A stretch of DNA of 5,860 bases from Candidatus Cloacimonadota bacterium. GTDB lineage: Bacteria; Cloacimonadota; Cloacimonadia; Cloacimonadales; Cloacimonadaceae. Positions 5,731 through 5,860 of this stretch are shown here, piece after piece. Position 1 is the stretch's first letter. Each line of letters opens with the position of its first letter. Location: assembly GCA_023230245.1 (NCBI GenBank), contig JALNXT010000100.1, positions 1 to 5,860 on the forward strand, written 5' to 3'. A model generated the notes under the pieces. That model was given only the letters and a program-made list of their open reading frames with translations, did not search any database and was not told the origin of the DNA. The position numbers and the translations under genes were made by a program.

Positions 5731-5819
5731 GGGTTGCCAATCTCCGAATTGGCAGTGATAGCGCAGCTATCATCGAAGCATCTTCAGGATGCTATGGCAA
5801 ATCGGAGTTTGCCACCCCA
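5731..5819 (+). repeat. 89-bp four-hairpin repeat, copy 2
   Basis: Same length, orientation and fold as the copy at 499-587. H1 is 5735-5741/5748-5754 (TGCCAAT/ATTGGCA, loop CTCCGA). H2 is 5756-5762/5766-5772 (TGATAGC/GCTATCA, loop GCA). H3 is 5777-5783/5787-5793 (AGCATCT/GGATGCT, closing T-G, loop TCA). H4 is 5795-5801/5808-5814 (TGGCAAA/TTTGCCA, loop TCGGAG). Here the H1 loop CTCCGA is the exact reverse complement of the H4 loop, six of six. H2 differs from copy 1 at two base pairs and both changes are compensated on the other arm. H1 stems and the whole of H4 are unchanged. It begins 29 nt after the stop of the PhzF-like gene, so both copies lie just downstream of a + strand gene. No T-run follows. 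Confidence 0.9.
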
Positions 5820-5852
5820 TGCTTGGCGGAACGCTAAAACTTAATGATAAAG

Positions 5853-5859
5853 AAGGTGG
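5853..5859 (+). promoter_or_regulatory. Shine-Dalgarno-like sequence for a gene beyond the right edge
   Basis: AAGGTGG, one mismatch from AAGGAGG, stands at the very end of the window after an AT-rich stretch. A start codon would be expected within about 5-10 nt outside the window. The remaining bases of 5702-5860 outside the repeat show no gene. Confidence 0.4.
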
Positions 5860-5860
5860 T

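Overview
The window holds one end of a tRNA-modification gene, then a complete four-gene co-directional cluster, all on the + strand. Two copies of the same 89-bp folded repeat bracket the cluster. GC content is moderate, Shine-Dalgarno sequences are ordinary and the gene families are bacterial. The large TerB-like/FHA-like/ABC/ABC2 fusion protein is a type I associate with Bacteroidota-like and candidate-phylum Gram-negative bacteria. Cloacimonadota is my best guess, but it rests on general resemblance and not on a marker gene.

Layout: 2-490 is the C-terminal part of TcdA (tRNA t6A dehydratase), cut by the left edge. 491-845 is a 355-bp intergenic region. It carries repeat copy 1 (499-587), a 12-bp-period duplication (583-604), an 11-bp tandem repeat that can form hairpins in several registers (634-680), and two Shine-Dalgarno/start combinations that make the beginning of the next gene ambiguous. 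846-4007 is a 1053-aa ABCG-like transporter with a long N-terminal sensory region. 4023-4463 and 4450-4869 are two overlapping genes for stand-alone cyclic-nucleotide-binding-type domains. 4889-5701 is a PhzF-family isomerase-like enzyme. 5702-5860 is intergenic, with repeat copy 2 (5731-5819) and, at the right edge, a ribosome-binding-site-like sequence for a gene outside the window.

The four cluster genes are spaced 15 nt, -14 nt and 19 nt apart, so they are very probably one operon. My reading is that the transporter and the two small cNMP-type proteins form one membrane-associated, signal-responsive unit. The first of the two has lost the phosphate-binding arginine and the second keeps it, which suggests specialised partners. 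The PhzF-like enzyme may act on the transported compound, but nothing in the sequence identifies the substrate.

The most interesting structure is the repeat. It is four consecutive perfect or near-perfect 7-bp hairpins with loop sizes 6-3-3-6. The loops of hairpins 1 and 4 are complementary to each other, GGG/CCC sequences can close the whole element, and the two copies show compensatory base changes in hairpin 2. This looks like a selected fold, either a structured RNA or a folded single-stranded DNA mobile element, and not chance repetition.
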